Source: Marinobacter piscis (GTDB lineage: Bacteria; Pseudomonadota; Gammaproteobacteria; Pseudomonadales; Oleiphilaceae). From it: a DNA stretch of 64,000 nucleotides. The translations under genes were made by a program, and so were the position numbers. The notes below the pieces were generated by a model, which worked only from the letters and a program-made list of their open reading frames with translations, made no database searches and had not been told where the DNA came from. The stretch spans positions 434,001-498,000 of the forward strand of contig NZ_VCGX01000003.1 of assembly GCF_007671655.1 (NCBI RefSeq), given 5' to 3'. Below, piece by piece: positions 36,538 through 46,290 of the stretch (positions are counted from its first letter, which is position 1; each line of letters starts with the position of its first letter).

Positions 36538-38523
36538 ATGAATTACTTTCTGACGGGTGGTACCGGGTTTATAGGTCGCTTTCTGGTAGAGAAGCTACTG
36601 GCTCGCGGCGGCACTGTGCATATCCTTGTACGGGAACAGTCCCTGGATAAGCTTGAGGCGCTGCGCGAGCGCTGGGGAGTCGATGAGTCGCGGGTAAAGG
36701 CAGTGATTGGTGATCTGACCAGTGAAAACCTGGGGATTGAAGCAAGAACCCTGGGGGCTCTGAGTGGGAAAGTCGACCACTTTTTCCATTTAGCGGCCGT
36801 CTACGATATGAGTGCCAGTGAAGAAGCCCAGCAGAGCACAAATATTGAAGGCACCCGGGCAGCCGTCAATGCTGCCGGGGCGATGAAGGCCGGACACTTC
36901 CATCATGTTTCATCCATTGCGGCTGCGGGACTGTTTAAGGGTACGTTTCGCGAGGACATGTTTGAAGAGGCCGGAAAGCTTGATCATCCGTATCTGGCGA
37001 CCAAGCATGAATCTGAAAAGGTTGTCCGTGAAGAATGCAAAGTGCCGTTTCGTATCTACCGCCCGGGCATGGTGATTGGCCACTCCGAAACAGGCGAAAT
37101 GGACAAGGTTGACGGGCCATATTATTTCTTCAAGATGATCCAGAAGATTCGTCGCACGCTGCCCCAGTGGGTGCCGACAATCGGAGTGGAGGGTGGCCGT
37201 CTTAATATTGTGCCAGTGGATTTTGTGGTCAGTGCTATGGACCATATTGCGCACCTGGAAGGCGAGGATGGCAAATGCTTCCACCTGGTGGACCCGGACC
37301 CGTATAAAGTCGGTGAGATTCTCAATATATTCTGCGAAGCAGGCCATGCCCCTAAAATGGCGATGCGTATAGATTCCCGCATGTTCGGTTTTGTTCCGCC
37401 CTTCATCCGCCAGAGCCTGAAAAACCTGCCGCCGGTTAAGCGCTTAACCACCGCAGTTCTGGATGATATGGGGATTCCACCTTCTGTACTCTCTTTTATC
37501 AACTACCCGACCCGGTTTGATGCCCGTGAAGCAGAGAGAGCGCTGCAGGGAACGGATATAGAGGTTCCCCGCCTTGTGGATTACGCACCGGTTATCTGGG
37601 ACTACTGGGAGCGCAATATGGACCCGGATTTGTTCAGGGACCGGACATTGAAAGGCACAGTAGAAGGCAAGGTATGTGTGGTCACTGGAGCAACGTCCGG
37701 TATTGGCCTGGCAACGGCTGAAAAACTCGCTGAAGCCGGGGCTGTCCTGGTGATTGGCGCCCGTAAAAAGGAGAGGCTGGCTGAGGTGGCAGCGTCCCTG
37801 GAGGCCAGAGGTGGCAGCGTACATGCTTACCAGTGCGATTTTTCCGACATGGAGGATTGCGACCGGTTTGTGCAAACGGTGCTGGATAACCACAATCATG
37901 TGGATGTGCTGGTGAACAATGCCGGACGCTCCATCCGTCGTTCACTGTCGTTATCATTTGATCGTTTTCACGATTTTGAGCGTACGATGCAGCTGAACTA
38001 TTTTGGCGCTGTGCGGCTGATTATGGGGTTTGCCCCGTCGATGCTGGAGCGCAGACGCGGGCACGTGGTTAACCTCTCGTCTATTGGCGTGCTCACTAAC
38101 GCACCGCGTTTTTCCGCGTATGTGGCGTCAAAATCTGCACTCGATTCTTTCAGCCGCTGTGCAGCCTCTGAGTGGTCAGACCGCAATGTCACGTTCACCA
38201 CCATTAACATGCCGCTGGTGAAAACGCCGATGATAGCCCCCACAAAAATTTACGACTCTGTACCGACACTGACGCCGGAAGAGGCAGCGGAGATGGTAAC
38301 CAACGCGATTATTGACCGGCCGAAACGCATTGCGACGCGTCTGGGGGTATTCGCTCAGGTTCTGCATGCTTTGGCACCCAAGGTGGGTGAAATTGTCATG
38401 AACACCGGGTATCGCATGTTCCCGGATACGTCCCCCGCGGTTGGTGGCACTGTCGTGGAAAAGCCTGCGGTATCCAGTGAGCAGGTGGCCTTTGCGGCCG
38501 TTATGCGAGGTATTCACTGGTAA
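36538..38523 (+). CDS. Fatty acyl-CoA reductase, alcohol-forming, two-domain (Marinobacter type)
   Basis: A 661-residue enzyme that reduces fatty acyl-CoA to fatty alcohol for wax ester synthesis. Two Rossmann/SDR halves are joined. The N-terminal half has TGGTGFIG at residues 6-13 and Tyr152/Lys156 (YLATK). The C-terminal half has TGATSGIG near 383-391 and Tyr528/Lys532 (YVASK). Length and sequence agree with the enzyme I recall from Marinobacter aquaeolei VT8 (Maqu_2507), including the N-terminus MNYFLTGGTGFIGRFLVEKL. That enzyme reduces the acyl-CoA to aldehyde and on to alcohol with NADPH. No wax synthase gene is in this window. Confidence 0.93.
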   Translation: MNYFLTGGTGFIGRFLVEKLLARGGTVHILVREQSLDKLEALRERWGVDESRVKAVIGDLTSENLGIEARTLGALSGKVDHFFHLAAVYDMSASEEAQQSTNIEGTRAAVNAAGAMKAGHFHHVSSIAAAGLFKGTFREDMFEEAGKLDHPYLATKHESEKVVREECKVPFRIYRPGMVIGHSETGEMDKVDGPYYFFKMIQKIRRTLPQWVPTIGVEGGRLNIVPVDFVVSAMDHIAHLEGEDGKCFHLVDPDPYKVGEILNIFCEAGHAPKMAMRIDSRMFGFVPPFIRQSLKNLPPVKRLTTAVLDDMGIPPSVLSFINYPTRFDAREAERALQGTDIEVPRLVDYAPVIWDYWERNMDPDLFRDRTLKGTVEGKVCVVTGATSGIGLATAEKLAEAGAVLVIGARKKERLAEVAASLEARGGSVHAYQCDFSDMEDCDRFVQTVLDNHNHVDVLVNNAGRSIRRSLSLSFDRFHDFERTMQLNYFGAVRLIMGFAPSMLERRRGHVVNLSSIGVLTNAPRFSAYVASKSALDSFSRCAASEWSDRNVTFTTINMPLVKTPMIAPTKIYDSVPTLTPEEAAEMVTNAIIDRPKRIATRLGVFAQVLHALAPKVGEIVMNTGYRMFPDTSPAVGGTVVEKPAVSSEQVAFAAVMRGIHW

Positions 38524-38548
38524 GTGGAGAGGTGCTGAAAAGACTGCT

Positions 38549-38579
38549 CCCCCAAGCCTGCCAGTAGCCGGTTTGGGGG
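38549..38579. terminator. Hairpin between convergent reductase and rnt genes
   Basis: CCCCCAAGCC and GGTTTGGGGG form a 10-bp stem with one mismatch and an 11-base loop. On the minus strand side it is followed by no T-run; on the plus strand a G-run follows. Probable but weak bidirectional terminator. Confidence 0.4.
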
Positions 38580-38591
38580 GGGGAGGGCAGG

Positions 38592-39248
38592 TTACTTGTC
38601 TGTTTCCTGTATAACAGGAGGCGGAAAACCGCCCAGCTCCTGCCAGCGGTTAACAATGCCGCAGAACAGATCCGCTGTTTTCTCCGCATCGTAAGCAGCG
38701 GAATGGGCTTCCTTGCTATCGAAGGGAATGCCCGCCAGTTTGCAGGCTTGCGCTAAAACCGTGTGACCATAGGCAACACCTGCCAGTGTTGCGGTGTCGA
38801 ACGTAGAAAACGGGTGGAAAGGATTCCGGCCGATCTCTGCCCGCATGGCCGCGGAAAACACGAAGTTATGGTCAAAGGTTGCATTGTGGCCAACCAGCAC
38901 TGCCCGTTTGCAGTTATGGGCCTTTACGGACTTACGGATCGGCCTGAAGATTTCACTCAGGCCTTCACGTTCCGGAACAGCTTCACGCTGGGGGTCCCAG
39001 GGGTCAATACCGGTAAAATCCAGTGCGGACTGTTCCAGATTGGCACCATCAAACGGGTCAATCTGTTGCACATGGGTTTCAGTACGCCGCAGGCGGCCAT
39101 CGTCATCCATGGTCAGCATTACGGCTGCAATTTCCAGCAGAGCATCACGCTCCGGATTGAATCCGCCTGTTTCTACATCGACCACAACGGGTAAAAAACC
39201 GCGGAATCTGCGGGACATAGGGTGCGGTTGAGTGTTTTCTTCAGTCAC
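38592..39248 (-). CDS. rnt: Ribonuclease T
   Basis: A 218-residue DEDDh 3' exoribonuclease that trims tRNA and other RNA 3' ends. The four acidic/His positions are visible: Asp24 and Glu26 (VVDVETGGFNP), Asp126 (GHNATFDHNF), His182 and Asp187 (AHSAAYDAEKTA). GTG start with GGAG 7 bases upstream. It is followed on the same strand, 75 bp upstream in transcription order, by pyrC; the pair is also adjacent in Pseudomonas. Confidence 0.95.
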   Translation of the reverse strand: MTEENTQPHPMSRRFRGFLPVVVDVETGGFNPERDALLEIAAVMLTMDDDGRLRRTETHVQQIDPFDGANLEQSALDFTGIDPWDPQREAVPEREGLSEIFRPIRKSVKAHNCKRAVLVGHNATFDHNFVFSAAMRAEIGRNPFHPFSTFDTATLAGVAYGHTVLAQACKLAGIPFDSKEAHSAAYDAEKTADLFCGIVNRWQELGGFPPPVIQETDK

Positions 39249-39292
39249 TAAAGCTCCGGTCTTGGCCGATTGTAAGGTAATGGAAGGTTGCT

Positions 39293-40324
39293 TTATGCCA
39301 GGCGCCAGTTAATGGTTTCCCCGGCTTTCAGGGGCACAATGGTACCACCTGCCAACGGTAATTCATCCGGCATTGTCCAGGGGTTTCTCACCAGGGTAAT
39401 TGTGTCTGTGTTACGTGGCAGTCCGTAAAAATCTGCCCCGTTCAGGCTGGCAAAGGCTTCCAGTTTATCCAGAATGCCAAGCTCTTCAAAGATATCTGCA
39501 TAGAGTCCGATTGCGCCATAGGCTGAGTAACAGCCTGCACAGCCGCAAGCAGCTTCTTTTTTATCTTTGGAATGGGGGGCAGAGTCTGTTCCCAGGAAAA
39601 AACGCGTGTCGCCGCTGACAAGGGCGTCCCGCAGAGCCTGCTGGTGTCGGCTACGCTTCAGAATAGGGAGGCAGTACAGGTGAGGGCGCATTCCGCCCAC
39701 CAGCATGTGATTACGGTTATACATCAGATGCTGCGGGGTGAGAGTTGCTCCCAGGTTATTGCCAGAGTAGCCGCGGACAAACTCTGCAGAGTCTGCAGTG
39801 GTGATGTGTTCAAGCACAACCTTCAGGTTGGGAAAGGCCTCCAGGGTAGGGGCCAGTACGCGCTCCAGAAACCGTTTCTCCCGGTCAAAAATATCAATGT
39901 CGGGATCCGTAACCTCGCCATGAACAAGCAGCAGCATGCCGCACTCAGCCATGGCTTCCAGTACCGGATAGATGTTGCGGATGTCCTGAACGCCCGAGGC
40001 AGAGTTAGTGGTGGCGCCTGCCGGATACAGCTTGGCAGCAACAATGCCCCCGGCACGTGCTTCAAGGATATCTTCGCGGGTTGTGGTCTCGGTCAGATAA
40101 AGAGTCATCAAAGGCTGGAAACCAGTGCCGTTACCTGCGGCCTGGATGCGTTCACGGTAGTCTTCAGCCTTCGCCAAAGTGGTCACCGGGGGGACAAGGT
40201 TCGGCATTATGATGGCTCGTCCGAAGCAGGCTGCAGTTGCAGGTACAACGTCCTTGAGCACGTCGCCATCACGAACGTGCAGGTGCCAGTCATCGGGGCG
40301 CACAATAGTAAGTTGTTCAGTCAT
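39293..40324 (-). CDS. pyrC: Dihydroorotase
   Basis: A 343-residue class II dihydroorotase, catalysing ring closure of carbamoyl-aspartate to dihydroorotate in pyrimidine synthesis. [10 protein letters not shown] at residues 11-20 carries the HxH metal ligands. The carboxylated Lys lies in [13 protein letters not shown] near residue 100, and the later His ligands in LLVHGE and [11 protein letters not shown]. The catalytic Asp is in FLGTDSAPH near 250. It lies between rnt and the divergent motY, as in Pseudomonas. Confidence 0.95.
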   Translation of the reverse strand: MTEQLTIVRPDDWHLHVRDGDVLKDVVPATAACFGRAIIMPNLVPPVTTLAKAEDYRERIQAAGNGTGFQPLMTLYLTETTTREDILEARAGGIVAAKLYPAGATTNSASGVQDIRNIYPVLEAMAECGMLLLVHGEVTDPDIDIFDREKRFLERVLAPTLEAFPNLKVVLEHITTADSAEFVRGYSGNNLGATLTPQHLMYNRNHMLVGGMRPHLYCLPILKRSRHQQALRDALVSGDTRFFLGTDSAPHSKDKKEAACGCAGCYSAYGAIGLYADIFEELGILDKLEAFASLNGADFYGLPRNTDTITLVRNPWTMPDELPLAGGTIVPLKAGETINWRLA

Positions 40325-40461
40325 GGGCTGATTTTCACGCTGTCTTCAAAGAACTGAAATGGAGCCACTGCAGTCGCGTTCACGGTGGAAGACCTGTGGA
40401 CCCTGAAAAATCCGGAAGAGTATAGCAGAAGGCGCTGGTGATTGTTTTTGCAGGTGTTGCC

Positions 40462-40488
40462 TAAAGAACGCCGGATATTTGCCGTTAC
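40462..40488 (+). promoter_or_regulatory. Sigma-28 (FliA)-like promoter of motY
   Basis: TAAAGAAC, an 11-base spacer, and GCCGTTAC. The elements match the FliA consensus TAAAGTTT / GCCGATAA at 5 of 8 and 6 of 8 positions with the correct spacing. It ends 44 bp before the motY start, where a flagellar promoter is expected. Confidence 0.6.
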
Positions 40489-40532
40489 CCGGAGAAACCA
40501 CCAAATATCCGTAACATAACGGTCTGGCTGCT

Positions 40533-41450
40533 ATGGCGCTTCCTTTAATTAAAAAGCTACAGGTATTGTCGGGGACACTGGCGTTGTCTCTGTTGCAACC
40601 AGCCACGGGTTTGGCGGAAAGTTTTGGGGCAGGAATCTCCAACAGCCAGTGGTATCTTGCAGAGTCTGTGTTTGAGTGTTCACTGGTACACGAGGTTCCA
40701 GGATACGGCCGGGCGGTTTTCCGGCACAGGGCGGGCGAAAAGCTTTCATTCTTCCTGGAATCCGAATCTTATTTAATGCGCCCCGGGCGCGGATCTTTGG
40801 TTGTAGAGGCACCCGCATGGCGGCCGGGTGTTGCTCCCAAGCCGGTGGGCAAGGTAACGGTTACCGAAGGCCGTCGGCAGGTAACGCTTGAAACCCGACA
40901 AGCCGTTATTCTTGCGCAGGGGCTTTTGAAGGGTATGCGGCCAACCCTCACACGGGCTGCCTGGTATGATGACAGTCCGGTTCGGGTGCAGGTGTCCAGT
41001 ATTAATTTCGATGGGAAATTTCAACGCTATCGGTCCTGTGCATCAAACTTATTACCCGTCAATATTGACCAGATCCAACGCTCGCAAATACGGTTTGCCA
41101 CTGCCAGCAAGAGACTGTCTGATGCGGACAGGGCTCAACTGGATAATATTGTTGCCTACTTGATGGCTGACCCAACTGTAGAGCGAGTGTTTGTTGACGG
41201 GCACACAGACCGTATCGGAAGCCGTATTGATAACCGCGCACTCGCGGAAGAGCGTGCTAATGTGGTTGCACAGCACCTGAAAAACAGGGGCGTTGATCCG
41301 GACCTGATTACTGTGAGGGCGCATGGCGATCAGTATCCCGTGTCTGGCCGACCCGCTGAGAACCGGCGAACAACAATCCGTATACAGCGCGAGGGGGACC
41401 TCCCACAGCTACAGCAGGCCAGCAGCTATGGCGGTGCGCCAGCAGGTTGA
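40533..41450 (+). CDS. motY: Sodium-type flagellar protein MotY (OmpA-like C-terminus)
   Basis: A 305-residue exported protein. A signal peptide ends near residue 29 (GLAES). The N-terminal domain (about 30-165) with SQWYLAESVFECSLVHEVPGYGRAVF fits the MotY stator-binding domain. The C-terminal half is an OmpA-like peptidoglycan-binding domain, with VDGHTDRIGSRIDNRALAEERA. MotY forms the periplasmic T-ring that holds Na+-driven stators in place, but no other motor gene is nearby. The pyrC/motY divergent arrangement matches Pseudomonas. Confidence 0.88.
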   Translation: MALPLIKKLQVLSGTLALSLLQPATGLAESFGAGISNSQWYLAESVFECSLVHEVPGYGRAVFRHRAGEKLSFFLESESYLMRPGRGSLVVEAPAWRPGVAPKPVGKVTVTEGRRQVTLETRQAVILAQGLLKGMRPTLTRAAWYDDSPVRVQVSSINFDGKFQRYRSCASNLLPVNIDQIQRSQIRFATASKRLSDADRAQLDNIVAYLMADPTVERVFVDGHTDRIGSRIDNRALAEERANVVAQHLKNRGVDPDLITVRAHGDQYPVSGRPAENRRTTIRIQREGDLPQLQQASSYGGAPAG

Positions 41451-41474
41451 TAGCTTTCCTCAGATGCCGTCGTT

Positions 41475-42401
41475 TTAATAAACGGAAGTGAGCACTTCCA
41501 GGTGGGCATTTACGCTTTCTGCCAGGGATTTCAGGTGATAACCACCCTCCAGCGTGGAGATAATTCTGTCGTTACTGTGCTCGCTTGCAATCTCTGCCAG
41601 CATTTCCGTGAGCCACCGGTAATCTTCCGTTTCCAGGTTCAGCTCTGCCATTGGGTCGCAGCGGTGGCCATCAAACCCTGCGGATACCAGAATAACCTGG
41701 GGTTTGAAGGCGTTCAGGCGCTTAACCCAGCCGGCTTCTACCTGCCTGCGATAGTCTGCAGAGGAGCAGTTCTCTTCCAATGGAATGTTGACGATATTAT
41801 CGGCCTGCCGGTGTACGTGGGAATGGGGGAATAGCGGGTGCTGGAAGCTGGAGCACATCAGTATGCGCTCGTCTCCGCTGACTATATCGACCGTACCATT
41901 GCCCTGATGAACGTCAAAATCAACAATGGCGACCCGCTCAAGGTGATGAAAATTGAGTGCGCGCATCGCCGCCAGGGCAATATTGTTATAAAAGCAGAAC
42001 CCCATGGACTTGCTGCGCTCAGCGTGATGGCCGGGAGGGCGGGCACACACAAATGCGTTGGTTACCTGACTGCTCATGACCATATCCACCGCCTGAATAT
42101 TGGCACCTGCTGCCAGCCTTGCTGCGTGTAAGGTATGTGGCATCATTGCCGTGTCAGGGTCAGTGAATACCCGCCCTCGTGTCGGCTGCATCATGTTGAG
42201 TTGTTGCAGGTAGCGTTCCGGATGCACGCTTAACAGCTGGTCGTGAGTGATCTCGTCAGGGCGCACCCAGTCAAGCTTTTGCGCTATTCCGGTGTCGGCT
42301 ATATAGCTGATAATCGCAGCCAGGCGCGCCGGGCTTTCAGGGTGCTCGGGGCCCATATCATGTTTCATGTAATCATCGTGGGAAAAAAATGCGGTGGTCA
42401 T
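41475..42401 (-). CDS. Histone deacetylase-family protein deacetylase
   Basis: A 308-residue zinc-dependent deacylase of the HDAC/acetylpolyamine amidohydrolase family. The active-site features are present: RPPGHHAERSKSMGFCFYNN (the paired His), VDFDVHQGNGT (Asp/His metal ligands), and SAGFDGHRCDPMAELNL with the Asp ligand. The Met at 42401 is chosen because GGAG lies 5 bases before it. It is divergent, 159 bp away, from a PatZ-type acetyltransferase, suggesting the two set the acetylation state of shared targets. Confidence 0.9.
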   Translation of the reverse strand: MTTAFFSHDDYMKHDMGPEHPESPARLAAIISYIADTGIAQKLDWVRPDEITHDQLLSVHPERYLQQLNMMQPTRGRVFTDPDTAMMPHTLHAARLAAGANIQAVDMVMSSQVTNAFVCARPPGHHAERSKSMGFCFYNNIALAAMRALNFHHLERVAIVDFDVHQGNGTVDIVSGDERILMCSSFQHPLFPHSHVHRQADNIVNIPLEENCSSADYRRQVEAGWVKRLNAFKPQVILVSAGFDGHRCDPMAELNLETEDYRWLTEMLAEIASEHSNDRIISTLEGGYHLKSLAESVNAHLEVLTSVY

Positions 42402-42560
42402 AAATCTCCGAACGCCCCCGGCTATACTTGTATTTTCAGTAATCTTATCAGGGATCATCCGCTATCGCCGAGTTTCTTTGGTCGTATGAGAGCAGAAAGC
42501 ATTTCACATCTGTTCCTCAATGCATAAGATAAGGTAAACAACAATCCGAGGAGAGTTAGC

Positions 42561-45308
42561 TTGAGCACCCGATATCTGGAAAGTTTGTTCAACCCAGCCT
42601 CCATCGCAGTGATAGGGGCGTCGGAGCGGGCAAACAACCTTGGCGGCATGGTTTTGCGGAACCTTATGAGCGGTGGTTACCCGGGCCGGCTTCTGGTGGT
42701 TAACCAGAATGACTATGACAACGTCCACGGGGTGCCCTGTGTCAGCAAGGTATCCAAAATGGATTTTGTACCCAACCTGGCCATTGTCTGTACACCACCG
42801 GAAACCGTAACCAGAACTATCCGGCGACTGGGTGAAGCAGGTGTGCGCACAGCGATTGTAATGACCGGCGGGATGTCCCGGACTCACAGTAAAACCGGCC
42901 GACCACTGATGTATTCCGTGAGGGATGCCGCAAAGGAAACCGGAATCAGAGTGTTGGGTCCGAATACCATCGGGCTGATGGTACCGGGCAGAAGCCTGAA
43001 CGCCACATACGCACACATGGGCGTGCTTCCCGGCCGTGTGGCGTTTGTTGGCCAGTCCGGAACCATCGCAAGTACCGTGATTGACTGGGCCTTTGCCCGA
43101 GGGGTTGGGTTTTCTTACTTTCTTACACTTGGCGATAGCATGGACATTGATCAGGATGATCTGATTGACTACCTTGCTCAGGATACGCAGACCCGGGCTA
43201 TTCTCCTGCATATTGAACATATTCCAAATGCGGGGCGGTTTATGTCAGCTGTACGGGTGGCATCAAAAACAAAGCCGGTCATTGCTGTAAAGTCCGGCAG
43301 GGTGCCTGAGTCTGAATGGCTGCCCCATGAGTTACCGGAGGGTGTCCGGCGTACAGACCCCATATATGATGCAATGCTGCAACGCGCCGGTGTGTTGCGG
43401 GTGGACGGGCTTGGGCAGATGTTTGATGCGCTTGAAACGCTCACCCGTATGCGTCCGCTGCGCCGTGAGACCCTGGCTATAATGGCTAACGGTGTAGGCC
43501 CCGGCGTGCTGGCCGTGGATCGGCTGGCAGACTTGGGCGGGGAGCTTGCCCGCTTGTCGGATTCCAGTATGAATGCTCTGGCAGAATTGTTACCTCCGTA
43601 CTGGACCCGCAAAAATCCTATCGATCTTAACTATGATGCGTCGCCTGAGCTCTACGCCAAGGCCATAAAAATTCTGGCGAAAGATCCGGAAGTAGCCAAC
43701 GTGCTTGTGCTATATGCACCCAGTCTGACCGAAGACAGCTTGCAGATTGCCGATGCGGTTGTGCAGGCTGCCAAAGGAACCCGGCTGAACATATTCACCT
43801 GCTGGCTGGGGCAAAGTACCGTGATGGAGGCGCGTGACGAGTTTTATCGGGCCGGGTTACCGTCGTTCTTTAACCCGGAAAAGGCTGTGATGGCGTTCAT
43901 GCAGCATGTGCGCCACCAGCGGGTTCAGCGGCTGCTGACCGAAACTCCTGAATCCTTTACTGACCATTTTTCAGATCGTGTGCAAACCCGGCGCGTGGTT
44001 CTGGAAGCGCTCCAGTCCGGACGGAAACATCTGTCGAGTCGCGAAGCCAGGGATGTAATCCGTGATTATGGCATTAATGCTATTGAAACTGTGTACTGTG
44101 ATGACATTGATGAAGTGCTTGAGGCCTTCTCTGTAGAGCGTCGCCCGGTGGATGTAACCCTTATTCATGAGGAAGCCTGTCATCCCTTTGTCGATCTGAC
44201 TGTGGCACAGCGACGTTATAAGGGAACAGCGCAAAAGCTGAACACAGAAGCGGCAATCATCGAAGCCTGTAACAATTTGTACGCTGAGTTCCAGAAGCAC
44301 TTTCCCGACAGCGTCTTTCTGGGTTTTGCGATGCAATGGTCGTATCAGCATGTGGGTGGTATCGAGTTCAGTGTCGGGATCACCAGAGACGCCCAGTTCG
44401 GCCCTCTAGTGGTCTGTGGCGCTTCCGGTGCCCATATAAACGTGATCACGGATCGCCAGATAGCTCTGCCACCTCTGAACATGGTGCTCGCCCGCGAACT
44501 GTTGCGGCGCACATACATGTATAAGCTGCTAAGAGAACACAGCCTGAAGCCGGAAACGGATATCAGGGCGGTTTCAGAAACGCTTGTAACCCTGTCCCAG
44601 ATTGTGATCGATATCCCGGAGATTCGCGGCCTGGAAATCTCGCCGCTGCTGTTCAACGAGCAGGGCGCCGTGGCAGTTAATGTGGCAATCAATCTTTCTG
44701 ATATTCCCGGAAAACCCATCATTCAGCCTTACCCCAGAGAGCTGGAAGAGTGGCTGGTATTACCTAAATCAGGCCGCCGGGTCATTATCCGCCCGGCGCT
44801 TGCGCAGGATGAGCCATCGCACCGGGCATTTCATGAGCTTCAGTCACCGGAATCCATCCGGTATCGGTTCTTTCAGTTCCGCAAGCACTTCTCCCGGGAA
44901 GACGTTGCCCAGATGGTGCAGATAGATTACGACCGTGAGATGGTATTCATTGCTAATGCGCCCAAAGAGGACGGTGATGGCGAAGAAACGCTTGGAACTG
45001 TGAGAACCTGGACAGACGCCGACAACCTGCGTTGCGAGTTTGCGGTTATGGTGCACGACAAAATGAAAGGTGAAGGCCTGGGTGTTGCCCTGATGCAGAA
45101 AATGATCGACTACTGCCGCGCCCGCGGAACGGTCGAAATGGTGGGCGATGTCCTGCCCGACAACCGTCCGATGTTGCAGTTGGCTGAGCAGCTTGGTTTT
45201 GAGATCAAATACAATATAGAGGAAGAAGTGATGGATTTGCGGCTGGTACTGAATGAGCCTGCAAATGACTGGCAGAAAGAGCGCCTGGGAGGCAAGGGCG
45301 GCCGCTGA
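42561..45308 (+). CDS. PatZ-type protein lysine acetyltransferase
   Basis: A 915-residue fusion. The N-terminal two-thirds resemble NDP-forming acyl-CoA synthetase: a CoA-binding domain (about 8-140, IAVIGASERANNLGG), a succinyl-CoA-ligase-like domain, then an ATP-grasp-like region (about 480-700). The C-terminal GNAT domain (about 740-900) has MKGEGLGVALMQKMIDY, the acetyl-CoA P-loop. This is the layout of PatZ/YfiQ and Pat, which acetylate enzymes such as acetyl-CoA synthetase. TTG start with GAGGAG about 8 bases upstream. Divergent from the HDAC-family gene. Confidence 0.9.
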   Translation: MSTRYLESLFNPASIAVIGASERANNLGGMVLRNLMSGGYPGRLLVVNQNDYDNVHGVPCVSKVSKMDFVPNLAIVCTPPETVTRTIRRLGEAGVRTAIVMTGGMSRTHSKTGRPLMYSVRDAAKETGIRVLGPNTIGLMVPGRSLNATYAHMGVLPGRVAFVGQSGTIASTVIDWAFARGVGFSYFLTLGDSMDIDQDDLIDYLAQDTQTRAILLHIEHIPNAGRFMSAVRVASKTKPVIAVKSGRVPESEWLPHELPEGVRRTDPIYDAMLQRAGVLRVDGLGQMFDALETLTRMRPLRRETLAIMANGVGPGVLAVDRLADLGGELARLSDSSMNALAELLPPYWTRKNPIDLNYDASPELYAKAIKILAKDPEVANVLVLYAPSLTEDSLQIADAVVQAAKGTRLNIFTCWLGQSTVMEARDEFYRAGLPSFFNPEKAVMAFMQHVRHQRVQRLLTETPESFTDHFSDRVQTRRVVLEALQSGRKHLSSREARDVIRDYGINAIETVYCDDIDEVLEAFSVERRPVDVTLIHEEACHPFVDLTVAQRRYKGTAQKLNTEAAIIEACNNLYAEFQKHFPDSVFLGFAMQWSYQHVGGIEFSVGITRDAQFGPLVVCGASGAHINVITDRQIALPPLNMVLARELLRRTYMYKLLREHSLKPETDIRAVSETLVTLSQIVIDIPEIRGLEISPLLFNEQGAVAVNVAINLSDIPGKPIIQPYPRELEEWLVLPKSGRRVIIRPALAQDEPSHRAFHELQSPESIRYRFFQFRKHFSREDVAQMVQIDYDREMVFIANAPKEDGDGEETLGTVRTWTDADNLRCEFAVMVHDKMKGEGLGVALMQKMIDYCRARGTVEMVGDVLPDNRPMLQLAEQLGFEIKYNIEEEVMDLRLVLNEPANDWQKERLGGKGGR

Positions 45309-45344
45309 AACCTTTGTTGTTAAAGGCGTCAGCGGCGCTTGTAA

Positions 45345-46271
45345 TTACTCTTCAACAATGGCGGAACGATCTTCGCCCCCCAGGGCTTCCAGGAGCCCCG
45401 GGATCAGCTTCGACAGCTCAAGTGTCATGAGAGTGAAGGCGGCGTCAAACTTTGCGACGGCGTCATCTGTATCTACATCATCCAGCTGGTCCTGGAGTGT
45501 TTCTCCGAACTTCAGGCGGCGGATACCCAGTTCTTCATCCAGAACAAAGGACACGTTGTCATCCCAGGTTACTGCCAGTCTGGTAACCTGCATGCCCGCG
45601 TCCAGGTGATTACGGATTTCGTCTGCCTTCAGATCCAGTCCTTTACAGCGAACCACGCCACCATCTTCAGATGGATCTTTCAGCTCACACTCATCACCCA
45701 GCGCGATCATGCCTGGCAGGTCGATGGTCTCATTAAGCCATCCGGTGAAGGTAAAAGCGGGAGCCTGCTCCACAGCAGGCGGACGAACGGGAAGTGAACC
45801 CAGGCTCTTGCGCAGGGTTGAGGCCAGATCTTCCGCTTGCTTGGCGGAACCGGCGTCGACAACCAGTACACCATCCTCGGGAGCCAGGTACGCAAAACTC
45901 CGGCGGTTGCGCGAAAATGCCTGGGGCAGCATTTCCAGCGTGACCTGCTCCTTGATTTCGTCTTTTTCTTTGCGGCGTACCTTGCGGCCCTGCTCAACCT
46001 CAATCATCTCGGCTTTTTCTTCAACCGCTTCTTTGATCACTGGTCCGGGCAGAATTTTTTCTTCTTTGCGCAAGGCAATCAGGTGATAACCATTAGCACT
46101 GTGCACCAGCTGTTCGCCGTGCTTGCCAAGAGGGGGCACCCACCCCTGACGCGTGATTTCCTGAGGGCCACAGGGCTTGAATGCATCGCCGCTGAGCTTC
46201 TCTTCCAGCTCTTCTGCAGAGATGTTGAACGGTTTGGTAAAACGGAAAACGCGGGCGTTACGAAACCACAT
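45345..46271 (-). CDS. rdgC: Recombination-associated protein RdgC
   Basis: A 308-residue nucleoid-associated protein that forms a ring on DNA and limits RecA action. The start MWFRNARVFRF and the ILPGPVIKEAVEEKAEMIE, GRKVRRKEKDEIKEQVTLEMLP segments are family-specific. Full length for the family. It is followed on the same strand by nothing closer than patZ's stop (convergent). Confidence 0.93.
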   Translation of the reverse strand: MWFRNARVFRFTKPFNISAEELEEKLSGDAFKPCGPQEITRQGWVPPLGKHGEQLVHSANGYHLIALRKEEKILPGPVIKEAVEEKAEMIEVEQGRKVRRKEKDEIKEQVTLEMLPQAFSRNRRSFAYLAPEDGVLVVDAGSAKQAEDLASTLRKSLGSLPVRPPAVEQAPAFTFTGWLNETIDLPGMIALGDECELKDPSEDGGVVRCKGLDLKADEIRNHLDAGMQVTRLAVTWDDNVSFVLDEELGIRRLKFGETLQDQLDDVDTDDAVAKFDAAFTLMTLELSKLIPGLLEALGGEDRSAIVEE

Positions 46272-46290
46272 CAGGTTCGGTCCTTGTCTT

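Noticed and set aside
42504..43220. 238-residue minus-strand frame at the patZ start
   Set aside because: Antisense to the CoA-binding domain of the acetyltransferase, whose motifs are intact.
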